A stretch of 13,571 bases of DNA from JAGKXB01 sp964498835 (GCA_964498835.1 CAZCIX010000053.1:1-13571), one strand, 5' to 3'. Shown: positions 6,668 to 13,571, counted from the first letter of the stretch. The notes: generated by a model not told the origin, from the letters alone. Translations and numbers: made by a program.

Positions 6668-8074
6668 TCAAGCAGTCTGCTTTGCTTCGGTGAAACCAGT
6701 AATACAGTCAGCCAAGCTCACGCGTCGTCCTTCGTTACGGCGTTGTTCACAAAGTTTAACAAATTCATTGAAAGGATTATTGTCAGACACAAGTTCATCT
6801 TTAGAATACAGCGCAAATTGGTACATGATGCCTCGTACAGCCGCTTGATTATGGATGATGTTATCCACTAATTTTTCTGAAACGTATAGGTGATCTGCAT
6901 CGGGAATTTCTCCTTGTTTTATCCGATAATCCAACACGGTTGCGTAGGGATCAAAAGAATGCAGGGTGCCTTCAATATGCTGTTGTCTGCCCATTCTTGC
7001 GGATTCGCCACGTCGCCAAGCGGGGCTGCCAAAGTAGGGTTTTCCTGGTTCCCAGTCAAGAATATAAGCACTATCTGGCTCCGATGCCGATGTTTTGCCA
7101 ACTCTGATTGCTGCTTCAGTGAGTCTTTTAAGATGTGCCATGATGATCGAATCAGGCGCACTTCTTTCGTTATCAATAATGCCGATAGGTGTATCGATCA
7201 TAACTTTAGAACGTGAGTTTCCCTCTTCATCCAGCATATAAAGCACGTTACCTGAGTTGGCTGGTTCAGTAGAGCAAACCAGGGTGTTAAACGCAAAAGC
7301 ATCAATTAAAACTTGAGTCGGCAGAAAACGTTCCGGAAAATCAGCGGGTGATTCGACCCACTGGTTTCCTGAACTGGCATTTAAAAAACGCCGTCCAATC
7401 CAAAACTCTTTTTCTCCGTGTTCATTTAATTTTATTTTTACAAATGTTTTAGTAAAGAAATGTTCTAAGCCAACCGCAACACCAATATAGGGGATTGCCC
7501 ACTCTCTTGCCGCTAATTGTTGTGCAGCAGGGTAGTCTTTTGTTTTGATGCATTTAAGTAAGTAGCGATGAGGATCACCATTGCTTTCTTGCCGATTATG
7601 GTAAGCCAGCCACATATTGCGGCTATGGGTAGTGGGACTCCTGTTTTCATCTTCTTCAGATTGCACATTTGATTGAAGGCGGGCCAGCATCATCGCGCTA
7701 TATTCTTGATCCGTTTGTTCTTTGTTCGGGATGAGAAATGCAGTTTTTCTAAGTTGATCCAGCTGGGGGAAGTTAATCGGATATGCTTGAAAATTGAATT
7801 GAGCAACTGTGTATCCGTTTCCTTCCATGATGATTTTTGTACCTTTGGCCAAGCCTAAAGGAAGGCGCTGAATAGGATATTGGGGCAAATTAGGTGCGGC
7901 AGGTGCGAATTGGCTAGCAGTGCTTGTTAAAGGTATTCCAGTCGACAATGGGCGTAAGCATTGAAAAGGAGTGATAAGGCCTGGTTTAATCGTCCGCATA
8001 ACCTGAGGCGCGTTGTTGCGCACAGCAGGTGTCATGGGTTTTGTAAGGCATGTAATTGATTTGAGAGTGAGCAT
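6668..8074 (-). CDS. Unknown 468-residue protein with acid-free N-terminus; possible atypical kinase fold
   Basis: I do not recognise a family. Residues 1-83 contain no Asp or Glu, nine Lys/Arg and many Ser, Thr and Pro, including LRPLSTG (40-46), which resembles a mitochondrial R-3 cleavage site. From residue 84 the protein is ordinary and globular, with no signal peptide and no transmembrane segment. Residues about 120-300 have a layout like PI3/4-kinase or HipA-type folds: EYSAMMLARL (124-133), a strand pair FVKIKLNEHGEKEFWIGRRF (211-230), then CSTEPANSGNVLYM (267-280), compared with the TDRxxxN catalytic loop, and VMIDTPIGI (291-299), compared with the metal-binding DFG. The catalytic Asp would be Glu, so activity is doubtful; this is weak inference. 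The start at 8074 has no strong ribosome binding site, and M14 is an alternative. It is the last gene of the minus-strand block, 88 nt after the HMG-CoA lyase gene. Confidence 0.8.
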   Translation of the reverse strand: MLTLKSITCLTKPMTPAVRNNAPQVMRTIKPGLITPFQCLRPLSTGIPLTSTASQFAPAAPNLPQYPIQRLPLGLAKGTKIIMEGNGYTVAQFNFQAYPINFPQLDQLRKTAFLIPNKEQTDQEYSAMMLARLQSNVQSEEDENRSPTTHSRNMWLAYHNRQESNGDPHRYLLKCIKTKDYPAAQQLAAREWAIPYIGVAVGLEHFFTKTFVKIKLNEHGEKEFWIGRRFLNASSGNQWVESPADFPERFLPTQVLIDAFAFNTLVCSTEPANSGNVLYMLDEEGNSRSKVMIDTPIGIIDNERSAPDSIIMAHLKRLTEAAIRVGKTSASEPDSAYILDWEPGKPYFGSPAWRRGESARMGRQQHIEGTLHSFDPYATVLDYRIKQGEIPDADHLYVSEKLVDNIIHNQAAVRGIMYQFALYSKDELVSDNNPFNEFVKLCEQRRNEGRRVSLADCITGFTEAKQTA

Positions 8075-8162
8075 TGTTTTTAATCTATGTGTCGTTTATG
8101 TAACTTTAGATAATCCTGAACAAAAAGCTGAATGAAAAGTTGATCAAGGTTAATTTTAACAA

Positions 8163-9086
8163 TCAGCGCACGGCTCGTTTGGCAGCCATAGCATTCCCAG
8201 CCCGGCTAACCGATTGTCGTCCCAAGTGCTGTGAGATAAATAACCCTGCATCGATCACGGCATGCAAATCTATCCCAGTTTCTATTCCCAAGCCCTGCAT
8301 CATGTACAGCACGTCTTCGGTGGCGACATTACCAGTTGCGCCTTTGGCATAAGGACAACCGCCCAAACCTGCTACTGAAGCGTGGAAAATGGCAATTCCA
8401 ACTTCCAAACTGGCATAAATATTAGCCAGAGCCTGGCCGTAAGTGTCGTGGAAGTGACCAGATAATTTTGCGATGGGGAATTCCTGCGCAGCGGCGTACA
8501 TGACGGTTTGTACTTGACGTGGCGTGGCGGCGCCTATGGTGTCGGCGATATCGATTTCATCGCATCCCAAATCCCGCATGCGTTGCACAACTTCGACTAC
8601 ATTTTGAATCGGGACAGTGCCTTGATATGGGCATACAAAAGCGCAACTGATGCTGCCACGTAGACGTAATCCTTGTTGCTTGGTGGTTTGAGCGACTTGT
8701 TGGAAGCGCGCTAATGATTCGGCAATTGAGCAATTGATATTTTTTTGTGAAAAAGTTTCCGATGCGGCGGCAAAGATGACGACCTCATCCGATTGGGTTT
8801 GTAGAGCGGCTTCTAATCCTTGTATGTTGGGAACCAGCGCTGAATACACAACACCCGGTTTGCGTGTAATGCCTTGCATGACCGCAGAAGATGTCGCCAT
8901 TTGTGGCACCCATTTGGGGGAGACAAAGGCTGCAGCTTCGATGTTTTGGAAACCGGCTAAGCTCAAACGATTGATGAGTTCGATTTTGATGTCGGCGCTG
9001 ATGTCTCCTGGCTCGTTTTGCAAGCCATCACGTGGGCCGACTTCAATGATTTTGACTTGTTGCGGTAGATGTTGATGGGTTTGCAT
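8163..9086 (-). CDS. Hydroxymethylglutaryl-CoA lyase
   Basis: This cytosolic TIM-barrel enzyme cleaves 3-hydroxy-3-methylglutaryl-CoA to acetyl-CoA and acetoacetate, the last step of leucine degradation. Counting from the ATG at 9086 (307 residues), the catalytic VGPRDGLQNE is at 16-25, the metal-binding HFHD at 211-214 and the flexible cysteine loop GLGGCPYAKGATGN has its Cys at 244. The length is normal for bacterial forms. An upstream in-frame TTG at 9092 is less likely. One oddity is FHASVAG just before the cysteine loop: the family nearly always has Asp where this has His (235). The gene stands alone as far as leucine catabolism goes; no acyl-CoA dehydrogenase or carboxylase genes are in the window. 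It lies 79 nt after the PEPC-like gene with a palindrome between, so it may have separate transcript ends. Confidence 0.94.
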   Translation of the reverse strand: MQTHQHLPQQVKIIEVGPRDGLQNEPGDISADIKIELINRLSLAGFQNIEAAAFVSPKWVPQMATSSAVMQGITRKPGVVYSALVPNIQGLEAALQTQSDEVVIFAAASETFSQKNINCSIAESLARFQQVAQTTKQQGLRLRGSISCAFVCPYQGTVPIQNVVEVVQRMRDLGCDEIDIADTIGAATPRQVQTVMYAAAQEFPIAKLSGHFHDTYGQALANIYASLEVGIAIFHASVAGLGGCPYAKGATGNVATEDVLYMMQGLGIETGIDLHAVIDAGLFISQHLGRQSVSRAGNAMAAKRAVR

Positions 9087-9105
9087 ATTCAATATTCAGT
9101 GTAGG

Positions 9106-9137
9106 ACTCCCTTCTCCAGCTTGCGGGAGAAGGGAGT
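9106..9137. repeat. REP-like palindrome, 12-bp perfect stem
   Basis: ACTCCCTTCTCC (9106-9117) pairs perfectly with GGAGAAGGGAGT (9126-9137) around an 8-nt loop. The core, CTTCTCC-agcttgcg-GGAGAAG, closely resembles the CTCCCGCTTGCGGGAG-type intergenic palindromes that recur through many proteobacterial genomes. It lies between the PEPC-like gene and the HMG-CoA lyase gene and has no following T-run on either strand, so it is more likely a dispersed repeat or mRNA stabiliser than an intrinsic terminator. Confidence 0.8.
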
Positions 9138-9165
9138 GTCATCAGGTATTACTAAATCTCCTTTT

Positions 9166-12120
9166 TTATACAGGACGATACCCCAACAACAACACACCAT
9201 CTGGTTTGAGTGCAGGAGGTGCTCCCCCATTGACCAGACGGATTAGTCTGAGGGTGGGATCCGTTTTTCTGGATGGTGCGGGTTTTCCAGTCAGCATGAA
9301 GATCATAGCGGCCACATCTTCATGGGTGGTTTTTTGGATTCCCTTGGTATCGGGTAGTGCTGGGTCAATGAGGGAGTGAAAATCGCAAAGGATGTCGATA
9401 TTAGATTTTCCTTCGGGGGTATTGGTGAATGTGTGGTGAATCTGATGGAGAGATACGCCATGTATTTTTTCGAGTTTTTCGATCCCGGCAAGGACACCTT
9501 TCACCAAACCGGCAATTTGAGGGTCACAGGTATTTTCTGCTACTTGAAAGCGGGCTGATTCAATGGCACGCGTCATTTTAATGACGTCTCCGCTTCCAGG
9601 TTTACTGGTGGGACGAGAGAAAAAGGTGGTGGCTGTTTGTCGATAGTTGAGGAGAGCATCCCGTAATTTTGGGTAGTCTTGCAGTGCATCTTGAAGAGCG
9701 CGATGGACCTCATCTGCCATCACATTCAGGATCATGTCTTGTTGGTCTCGTGAAGCCTTGTCCTCATTCATGACATAGTCACGTGCTGACACTTGTCGTG
9801 CAAATTTCCCCATGATGTAACTAAGTCCTTCTCCTCGTCCTAAGACTCGGCCTTGCACTCCAGGCTGCATGGTCACCATATCTGTGACTGGAAATACGGT
9901 TGATGAGCGATGAGGTGAGCAGCCTTGTCCAAAAAATGTTGGGATCCCTCTTTTGTGGGCCATTTCCAAGAATTCAGTGTTCAGTCGTGCGGACTTAAGT
10001 GGTCCTTCTTTTTTCTGATTATCACTACCGGCACACATCATCCGTACCCCTTCAAACAAATCATCTGGTAGGTCCGGGTTTTTCATCAATGCAATGGCCG
10101 AGGACATTGCACGTTCATCTTCACACAGCACAACCACATCACCCCGATGCCCAATTAATTTGGAGGCACTTTTCATTACCAAAATGGCCAGCTCTACATC
10201 CCCGTGTTCGCCTGCACCATCACTGGCAATGAGCCTGAAAAATGGTGAAATACGCATCTCATCTTTGAGATTTTTATAAAATTTTTGACGATCTTCCGTT
10301 AATTTGAGGTGGAAGTCCAAAGGGAGGTCAGGTGTAGGGCCCACCAGGAATGCTCTCAGAATCGCTTTCTGGGTGGGAATGTCGCAGTCAGAAAATGACT
10401 GTGTTTCGGATGAGCCGAGAATTGTAAAGGTCTCAGAGAGCAATTTCGCAAAAAAAGTTTCTCCGTTTCGAATATGGGCTAATCCTAATTCGACGCCTCG
10501 GATTTGTACTAATTCATTTTGTTGGCACCAAAATCCATAGACTCCCAAGGCTTTTTCAGAGGACACCAAGGGTTCGATTAATTTTGCAAATCCCTGGCTT
10601 CCCGGAATTCCTACGCTGAGCAGATCAAAAGACGCTTGTGAGTTGTATTGGAAAGACTCTGCTGCTTTGACCGCTTCTCTTGTTCTAAAGAGTACAAGGC
10701 CGCTGTAAATTTTCACAATAGGCCAACCAAGTTTGAGTCTGGCCTCAATGTAAGGCCCCCATTGAGGGTGATTGGCCACTTCATTGAGTCGGCTTTTCAT
10801 CATTTTAAGAGCCGAAGTTGGAACTGCAGAGTCTGTAAATTTGACCAGGCCATGTTCTTCCGTAATATCGCCCAAAGCTAGTCGTCGTCCTTCGGCAATA
10901 GCATTTCCACCGGTTCTTGCATTAACGTTAGGATTTCCATCTTTATCCAGATACCAACGCTCTAACACATAGCGTAGTTGATCAACACACTGCATTACTT
11001 TTTCATAATCAGAATGGCCTCTAATGAGTGCATGATTGCCCAATTCATGTAATCTTTCTTCGGGTGGTTTGCGCAGTATTTCCGCCATCTCATGTTGTTC
11101 GACAGGCCCTTTTTCTGAGACTTCTTTGGCTATTTGTTCAAAAAAAGTCAATCGAATGACAGAGCGGACCCTGTGCAGCGCATCTAACAATTGTTTTTCA
11201 TTATTCTTGACAAGGATGGAGATATTGCGTTGCTCATCTTCAGGCAATACCCTGACGGTCGGAATATGGTCAGAAGTACAGAGATAGACAATGTTTTCTA
11301 TCACAGCATCTCTCAATCTATTGGCCTTTTCACATATTGCAGGTTGTTGAGAAATATCAGATTTTCCATATGCTTCAATTTCGTTGCGCCATCCTTGATA
11401 AGCGGTGGTGACTGCGTGGCTGGCACGGACGACTTCTCCCTGATCTGGACGTACAGGGTGGGCGGTTAGGACATCGGTAATCGTCTTTGGCATACATGCA
11501 ATCGCTTCAGAAATTGTTTTGTTTTTCAGAAGCGCTGTCATTGCATCTCGTAACGGTGTCTGAGCGCTGGACAAAGGGGGACTGTTGTTTTCTAGGGCCA
11601 TCAGTTTTGTATAGACATACAGTGCTTTGATCAGGTTTTTGTAGGAATCTGGGCTCAGTGTGTCCAATCTTCTAGATATCTGCGCCACCATGGCCATTTC
11701 CTCATCCAAAGAAGGTTGTTGGACACTGGCTTGAGCGAGGCTCATCAGTTCTAGAGTGAGATTAACGGTGTCACCTGAAAAATGTTTGCGCATGACTTCA
11801 ACCCCAATTTGAGGCAAAGTACTCAACATATCAATTGGTGCCATCTTGTTTTGTCCAATGTTGAATGACTCACCGATCAATGTACTGAGAGTGGGACCTT
11901 GGACAAAAATGGTATAGCTTTGGGTGCCCCCCATCCGCCCAGAGAATGGGCTCACTCCTGCCTTGGGTGGTGTATATGGTGTGGGTACACTAGATACTTT
12001 TGTTGAAGATGCGTATAAGTGCCTAAAAAGTCCGGTGCGACTAGGATTAAATTTGGCTGAATTGAAGATAAGTGGTTTCAGCGATGATACAAGGGATGTT
12101 GGTCTTGTTGTAACAAACAT
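9166..12120 (-). CDS. Divergent PEP-carboxylase homologue with acid-free N-terminal extension
   Basis: The 984-residue product follows bacterial PEP carboxylase (about 880-930 residues) through scattered landmarks: DVLTAHP (216-222; the family has LVLTAHPTE with catalytic His), DGNPNV (394-399), VVVLCEDE (662-669, aligned with the metal-binding PLFET), CAGSDNQKKEG (696-706, aligned with GYSDSxKDAG), FFGQGCSPHRSS (729-740, aligned with FHGRGGSIGRGG), MQPGVQGRVL (751-760) and SRP (835-837) before RAIES. The aligned His, metal-ligand Glu and Asp, and Lys remain. The FHGRGG loop arginines and glycines are lost, and the C-terminal RNTG is replaced by LLLGYRPV. It may be a pseudoenzyme or have a new activity. 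Residues 1-83 lack Asp and Glu and contain eight Lys/Arg. The ATG at 12120 has an AGGA site 9 nt upstream. It sits 29 nt after ghrA. It should not be taken as the cell's anaplerotic PEPC. Confidence 0.85.
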   Translation of the reverse strand: MFVTTRPTSLVSSLKPLIFNSAKFNPSRTGLFRHLYASSTKVSSVPTPYTPPKAGVSPFSGRMGGTQSYTIFVQGPTLSTLIGESFNIGQNKMAPIDMLSTLPQIGVEVMRKHFSGDTVNLTLELMSLAQASVQQPSLDEEMAMVAQISRRLDTLSPDSYKNLIKALYVYTKLMALENNSPPLSSAQTPLRDAMTALLKNKTISEAIACMPKTITDVLTAHPVRPDQGEVVRASHAVTTAYQGWRNEIEAYGKSDISQQPAICEKANRLRDAVIENIVYLCTSDHIPTVRVLPEDEQRNISILVKNNEKQLLDALHRVRSVIRLTFFEQIAKEVSEKGPVEQHEMAEILRKPPEERLHELGNHALIRGHSDYEKVMQCVDQLRYVLERWYLDKDGNPNVNARTGGNAIAEGRRLALGDITEEHGLVKFTDSAVPTSALKMMKSRLNEVANHPQWGPYIEARLKLGWPIVKIYSGLVLFRTREAVKAAESFQYNSQASFDLLSVGIPGSQGFAKLIEPLVSSEKALGVYGFWCQQNELVQIRGVELGLAHIRNGETFFAKLLSETFTILGSSETQSFSDCDIPTQKAILRAFLVGPTPDLPLDFHLKLTEDRQKFYKNLKDEMRISPFFRLIASDGAGEHGDVELAILVMKSASKLIGHRGDVVVLCEDERAMSSAIALMKNPDLPDDLFEGVRMMCAGSDNQKKEGPLKSARLNTEFLEMAHKRGIPTFFGQGCSPHRSSTVFPVTDMVTMQPGVQGRVLGRGEGLSYIMGKFARQVSARDYVMNEDKASRDQQDMILNVMADEVHRALQDALQDYPKLRDALLNYRQTATTFFSRPTSKPGSGDVIKMTRAIESARFQVAENTCDPQIAGLVKGVLAGIEKLEKIHGVSLHQIHHTFTNTPEGKSNIDILCDFHSLIDPALPDTKGIQKTTHEDVAAMIFMLTGKPAPSRKTDPTLRLIRLVNGGAPPALKPDGVLLLGYRPV

Positions 12121-12149
12121 TATTGTTTTTCCTATTAAATTGAGTTTGT

Positions 12150-13103
12150 TTAATATCCTGTGTTAGCGTGGACTCGGCCTGTGATGTTGCTTATAGATGC
12201 ACCGTTTTCCAGGGAACGAATTTTAGCAACGATTTGTATAATGCTTTCATGACGTTGTGTGAGAGCAGCAATGTGCGGTGTGATAGTGATGCGTTTTTCT
12301 TGCCAAAAGGGATGCTCGGGCTCCAAAGGTTCCTGGCGAAATACATCCAAGGTCGCACCAGCAATATGCTCACTTTGCACCAACGCCAGCAAATCTGATT
12401 CCACCACGTGCGCACCGCGCGCCACATTAATTAAATACGCACCCTGCGGCAATTTGGCCAGATTGCTGTGATTAAGCAAATCACGGGTTTGATTTGTTAG
12501 TGGCAAAGCGCAAACTAGGACCTGTGTGTCGGATAAAAACTCCCCTAAGCTAGCATCCCCGGCAAAACAATCCATACCTGGAATACTTTTCATGCTACGA
12601 CTCCAGCCCCGCAAGGGGAAACCATATTCCTGCAGCGATTGCGCGATACGACATCCCAGTACGCCCAAACCCAGTATGCCGATGGTGAAATGTTCTTTCT
12701 TGCGTGGAGGTAAAAATTTCCACACGCCATCACGTGCTTGTGCATCAAATTCATCGAAACGGCGAAAATAACGCAACACCGCATGGCTGACATATTCCGC
12801 CATTTGAATTGCCATACCAGCATCTTCTAGCCGAAAAATCGGCACATTGGGTGGCAAAGCATCTCCCAGTTTAAATAAAGCATCCACACCCGCACCCAGG
12901 TGGAAAATAGCTTTTAAATCACCGCGACCAGCCAACATTGCAGCCGGCGGTTGCCATAACACAGCGTAATCTGCTGGCAGCGCGTTTTCTTCTATTGCAT
13001 CTTCACGCCAAAGATGAAAGGTTGCCTCCGGTAGTGCTTGCTGTAACTCAGTTAGCCAGGCTTCTTGTACGTGGATTTGAGGGGTGTAAAAAAGGATGCG
13101 CAT
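12150..13103 (-). CDS. ghrA: Glyoxylate/hydroxypyruvate reductase A-type 2-hydroxyacid dehydrogenase
   Basis: The product reduces glyoxylate and hydroxypyruvate to glycolate and glycerate with NAD(P)H, or another short 2-oxo acid; the substrate is not fixed by sequence. From the ATG at 13103 there are 317 residues, close to E. coli GhrA. The nucleotide-binding GLGVLG lies at 145-150, WSRS at 167-170 follows the second strand (pointing to NADP(H)), and the catalytic triad is R229 (NVARG), E258 (FRQEPLEPEHPFW) and H277 (TPHIAALT). The frame extends to 13166, but the added 21 residues are Pro-, Ser- and His-rich and absent from the family, while MRILFYTP at the chosen start matches GhrA N-termini. 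It is the first gene of the minus-strand block, 29 nt before the PEPC-like gene. Confidence 0.92.
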   Translation of the reverse strand: MRILFYTPQIHVQEAWLTELQQALPEATFHLWREDAIEENALPADYAVLWQPPAAMLAGRGDLKAIFHLGAGVDALFKLGDALPPNVPIFRLEDAGMAIQMAEYVSHAVLRYFRRFDEFDAQARDGVWKFLPPRKKEHFTIGILGLGVLGCRIAQSLQEYGFPLRGWSRSMKSIPGMDCFAGDASLGEFLSDTQVLVCALPLTNQTRDLLNHSNLAKLPQGAYLINVARGAHVVESDLLALVQSEHIAGATLDVFRQEPLEPEHPFWQEKRITITPHIAALTQRHESIIQIVAKIRSLENGASISNITGRVHANTGY

Positions 13104-13220
13104 AGGTCGTGGATTGTGGGTGATGTATTGATAACTAGATGGGGGTGAATTATGGCACTGATCCATACCGATACACAGATTGGTGATGAGGTACTATTTT
13201 GAGTTGATACAGAATTGAGG

Positions 13221-13240
13221 TTAATTACGTACGTAATTAA
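13221..13240. promoter_or_regulatory. Perfect 20-bp palindrome, candidate operator
   Basis: TTAATTACGTACGTAATTAA equals its own reverse complement with no mismatch and no spacer, and it does not extend beyond 20 bp. It ends 7 nt before the antitoxin-like start codon, between divergently transcribed genes. A gapless palindrome at this position is typical of a site for a dimeric repressor, for example an autoregulating antitoxin. A TTGATA at 13204-13209 could be a -35 element just upstream. Confidence 0.65.
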
Positions 13241-13247
13241 ATAAAGA

Positions 13248-13520
13248 ATGAAAAAAATGAAAGAAATCCGACCAGAAGCTTACTTATTTTCTGTCGAATA
13301 TTATGAGTGGCTCATTTCGTCTATAGAGGACATATTAGAAGACATAGAAGATGCCAAGCTGGTGCGCGAGCGTGCTAATGGTCCTTATGTCGTGGTGAAT
13401 TTATGGCCGAAACGCCATACTGCAGCAGAGCTGAATGCGCAATCTGATTTGAAAGCACCTATGCCTATTGAGCTTCTTGATTGGGAAAACGCTCCTGCCG
13501 CTGGCAGTGAGTCGCTGTGA
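13248..13520 (+). CDS. Phd/YefM antitoxin-like protein, apparently lacking the DNA-binding core
   Basis: The 90-residue product begins MKKMKEIRPEA, like the N-terminal edge of Phd/YefM antitoxins, and goes straight into YLFSVEYYEWLISSIEDILE (12-31), which looks like the family's late segment (VLMSxEEYExLLExLEDLED), then DIEDAKLVRERANG (32-45). The roughly 40 residues normally lying between, which form the DNA-binding half, are missing. The acidic helical region would be the toxin-binding part. Residues 46-90 (VVVNLWPKRH onward) are Pro/Ala-rich and unfamiliar. The start may be 13248 or the in-frame ATG at 13257; only a weak AAAG lies upstream. No toxin gene follows: the frame overlapping the stop (ATG at 13520) ends after six codons. 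It could be an antitoxin remnant, an orphan decoy antitoxin, or an unrelated small protein; the antitoxin link is by pattern only. Confidence 0.6.
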   Translation: MKKMKEIRPEAYLFSVEYYEWLISSIEDILEDIEDAKLVRERANGPYVVVNLWPKRHTAAELNAQSDLKAPMPIELLDWENAPAAGSESL

Positions 13521-13536
13521 TGGTGCGTAGTCGTCG

Positions 13537-13571
13537 TTAAAATCTCACCCCCGCCGCAACCCCAACAACAG
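13537..13571 (-). CDS. C-terminal end of a possible outer-membrane beta-barrel protein
   Basis: On the minus strand the right edge of the window reads VVGVAAGVRF and then TAA (stop at 13537-13539). Alternating small and hydrophobic residues ending in Phe match the terminal strand and BAM-recognition signal of outer-membrane proteins. Only ten codons are visible, so this is a suggestion. If real, the gene converges on the antitoxin-like gene with 16 nt between stops. Confidence 0.3.
   Translation of the reverse strand, partial: VVGVAAGVRF

Noticed and set aside
9166..12120. Simple annotation as functional phosphoenolpyruvate carboxylase
   Set aside because: The FHGRGG loop and C-terminal RNTG are absent, so the homology supports the fold but not the activity.
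13152..13202. 16-residue frame with a strong GGGGGTGA site upstream, possible leader peptide
   Set aside because: No attenuator structure or regulatory codon run is visible, and a G-rich stretch before an ATG is not enough to call a gene.
13520..13540. Possible toxin start overlapping the antitoxin-like stop codon
   Set aside because: The frame encodes only six residues before a stop, so no toxin is encoded there; downstream sequence fits a minus-strand gene end better.
1..13571. tRNA, rRNA, CRISPR array, transposase or integrase genes
   Set aside because: None was seen on reading both strands; no regularly spaced repeats and no recognisable mobility protein in any frame outside the gaps.

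Overview
The window looks like a chromosomal segment of a betaproteobacterium of the order Burkholderiales, or a close relative, with unusually low GC for that group (judged by eye, not computed). The main evidence is ArgS: the KISKRAGSYVT segment and the DENPVYYVQYAHARICSV segment match the Burkholderiales form as I remember it. The gene order argS / SPOR protein / dsbA / short-chain dehydrogenase is also familiar from that order. No database search was possible, so the placement is from recall. The sequence is a draft scaffold with two 100-N gaps of unknown true size (2505-2604 and 5542-5641).

Block 1 (1-5682, all on the minus strand) is a housekeeping run. Read in the direction of transcription it is argS (interrupted by a gap), a membrane-anchored SPOR protein, a periplasmic DsbA-type oxidoreductase with a basic tail, a gap flanked by an 11-bp inverted repeat, a short-chain dehydrogenase, birA without a DNA-binding domain (TTG start), and coaX running off the left edge. 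argS/SPOR/dsbA are 16-20 nt apart and birA/coaX 4 nt apart, so two transcription units are likely.

Block 2 (5683-6667) is sparse. It holds a candidate argS promoter element, a 435-nt intergenic region with two tiny overlapping ORFs and a repeated TTGACAG element, and one plus-strand gene for a small secreted six-cysteine protein.

Block 3 (6668-13103, minus strand) reads ghrA (2-hydroxyacid dehydrogenase), a 984-residue divergent PEP-carboxylase homologue, HMG-CoA lyase, and a 468-residue protein of unknown family. ghrA and the HMG-CoA lyase gene are ordinary metabolic genes. The other two are not: both begin with exactly 83 residues lacking any Asp or Glu, rich in Ser/Thr/Pro and Arg/Lys. 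This resembles mitochondrial presequences or secreted-effector N-termini more than bacterial enzymes. The PEPC homologue has lost the glycine/arginine loop of the family, and the 468-residue protein has a faint atypical-kinase-like segment. My main hypothesis is that these are paired, host-directed proteins of a host-associated bacterium; this is inference.

Block 4 (13104-13571) has a perfect 20-bp palindrome just upstream of a short plus-strand gene that resembles the C-terminal half of a Phd/YefM antitoxin with no toxin beside it. At the right edge, the last ten codons of a minus-strand gene end in Phe like an outer-membrane beta-barrel protein.
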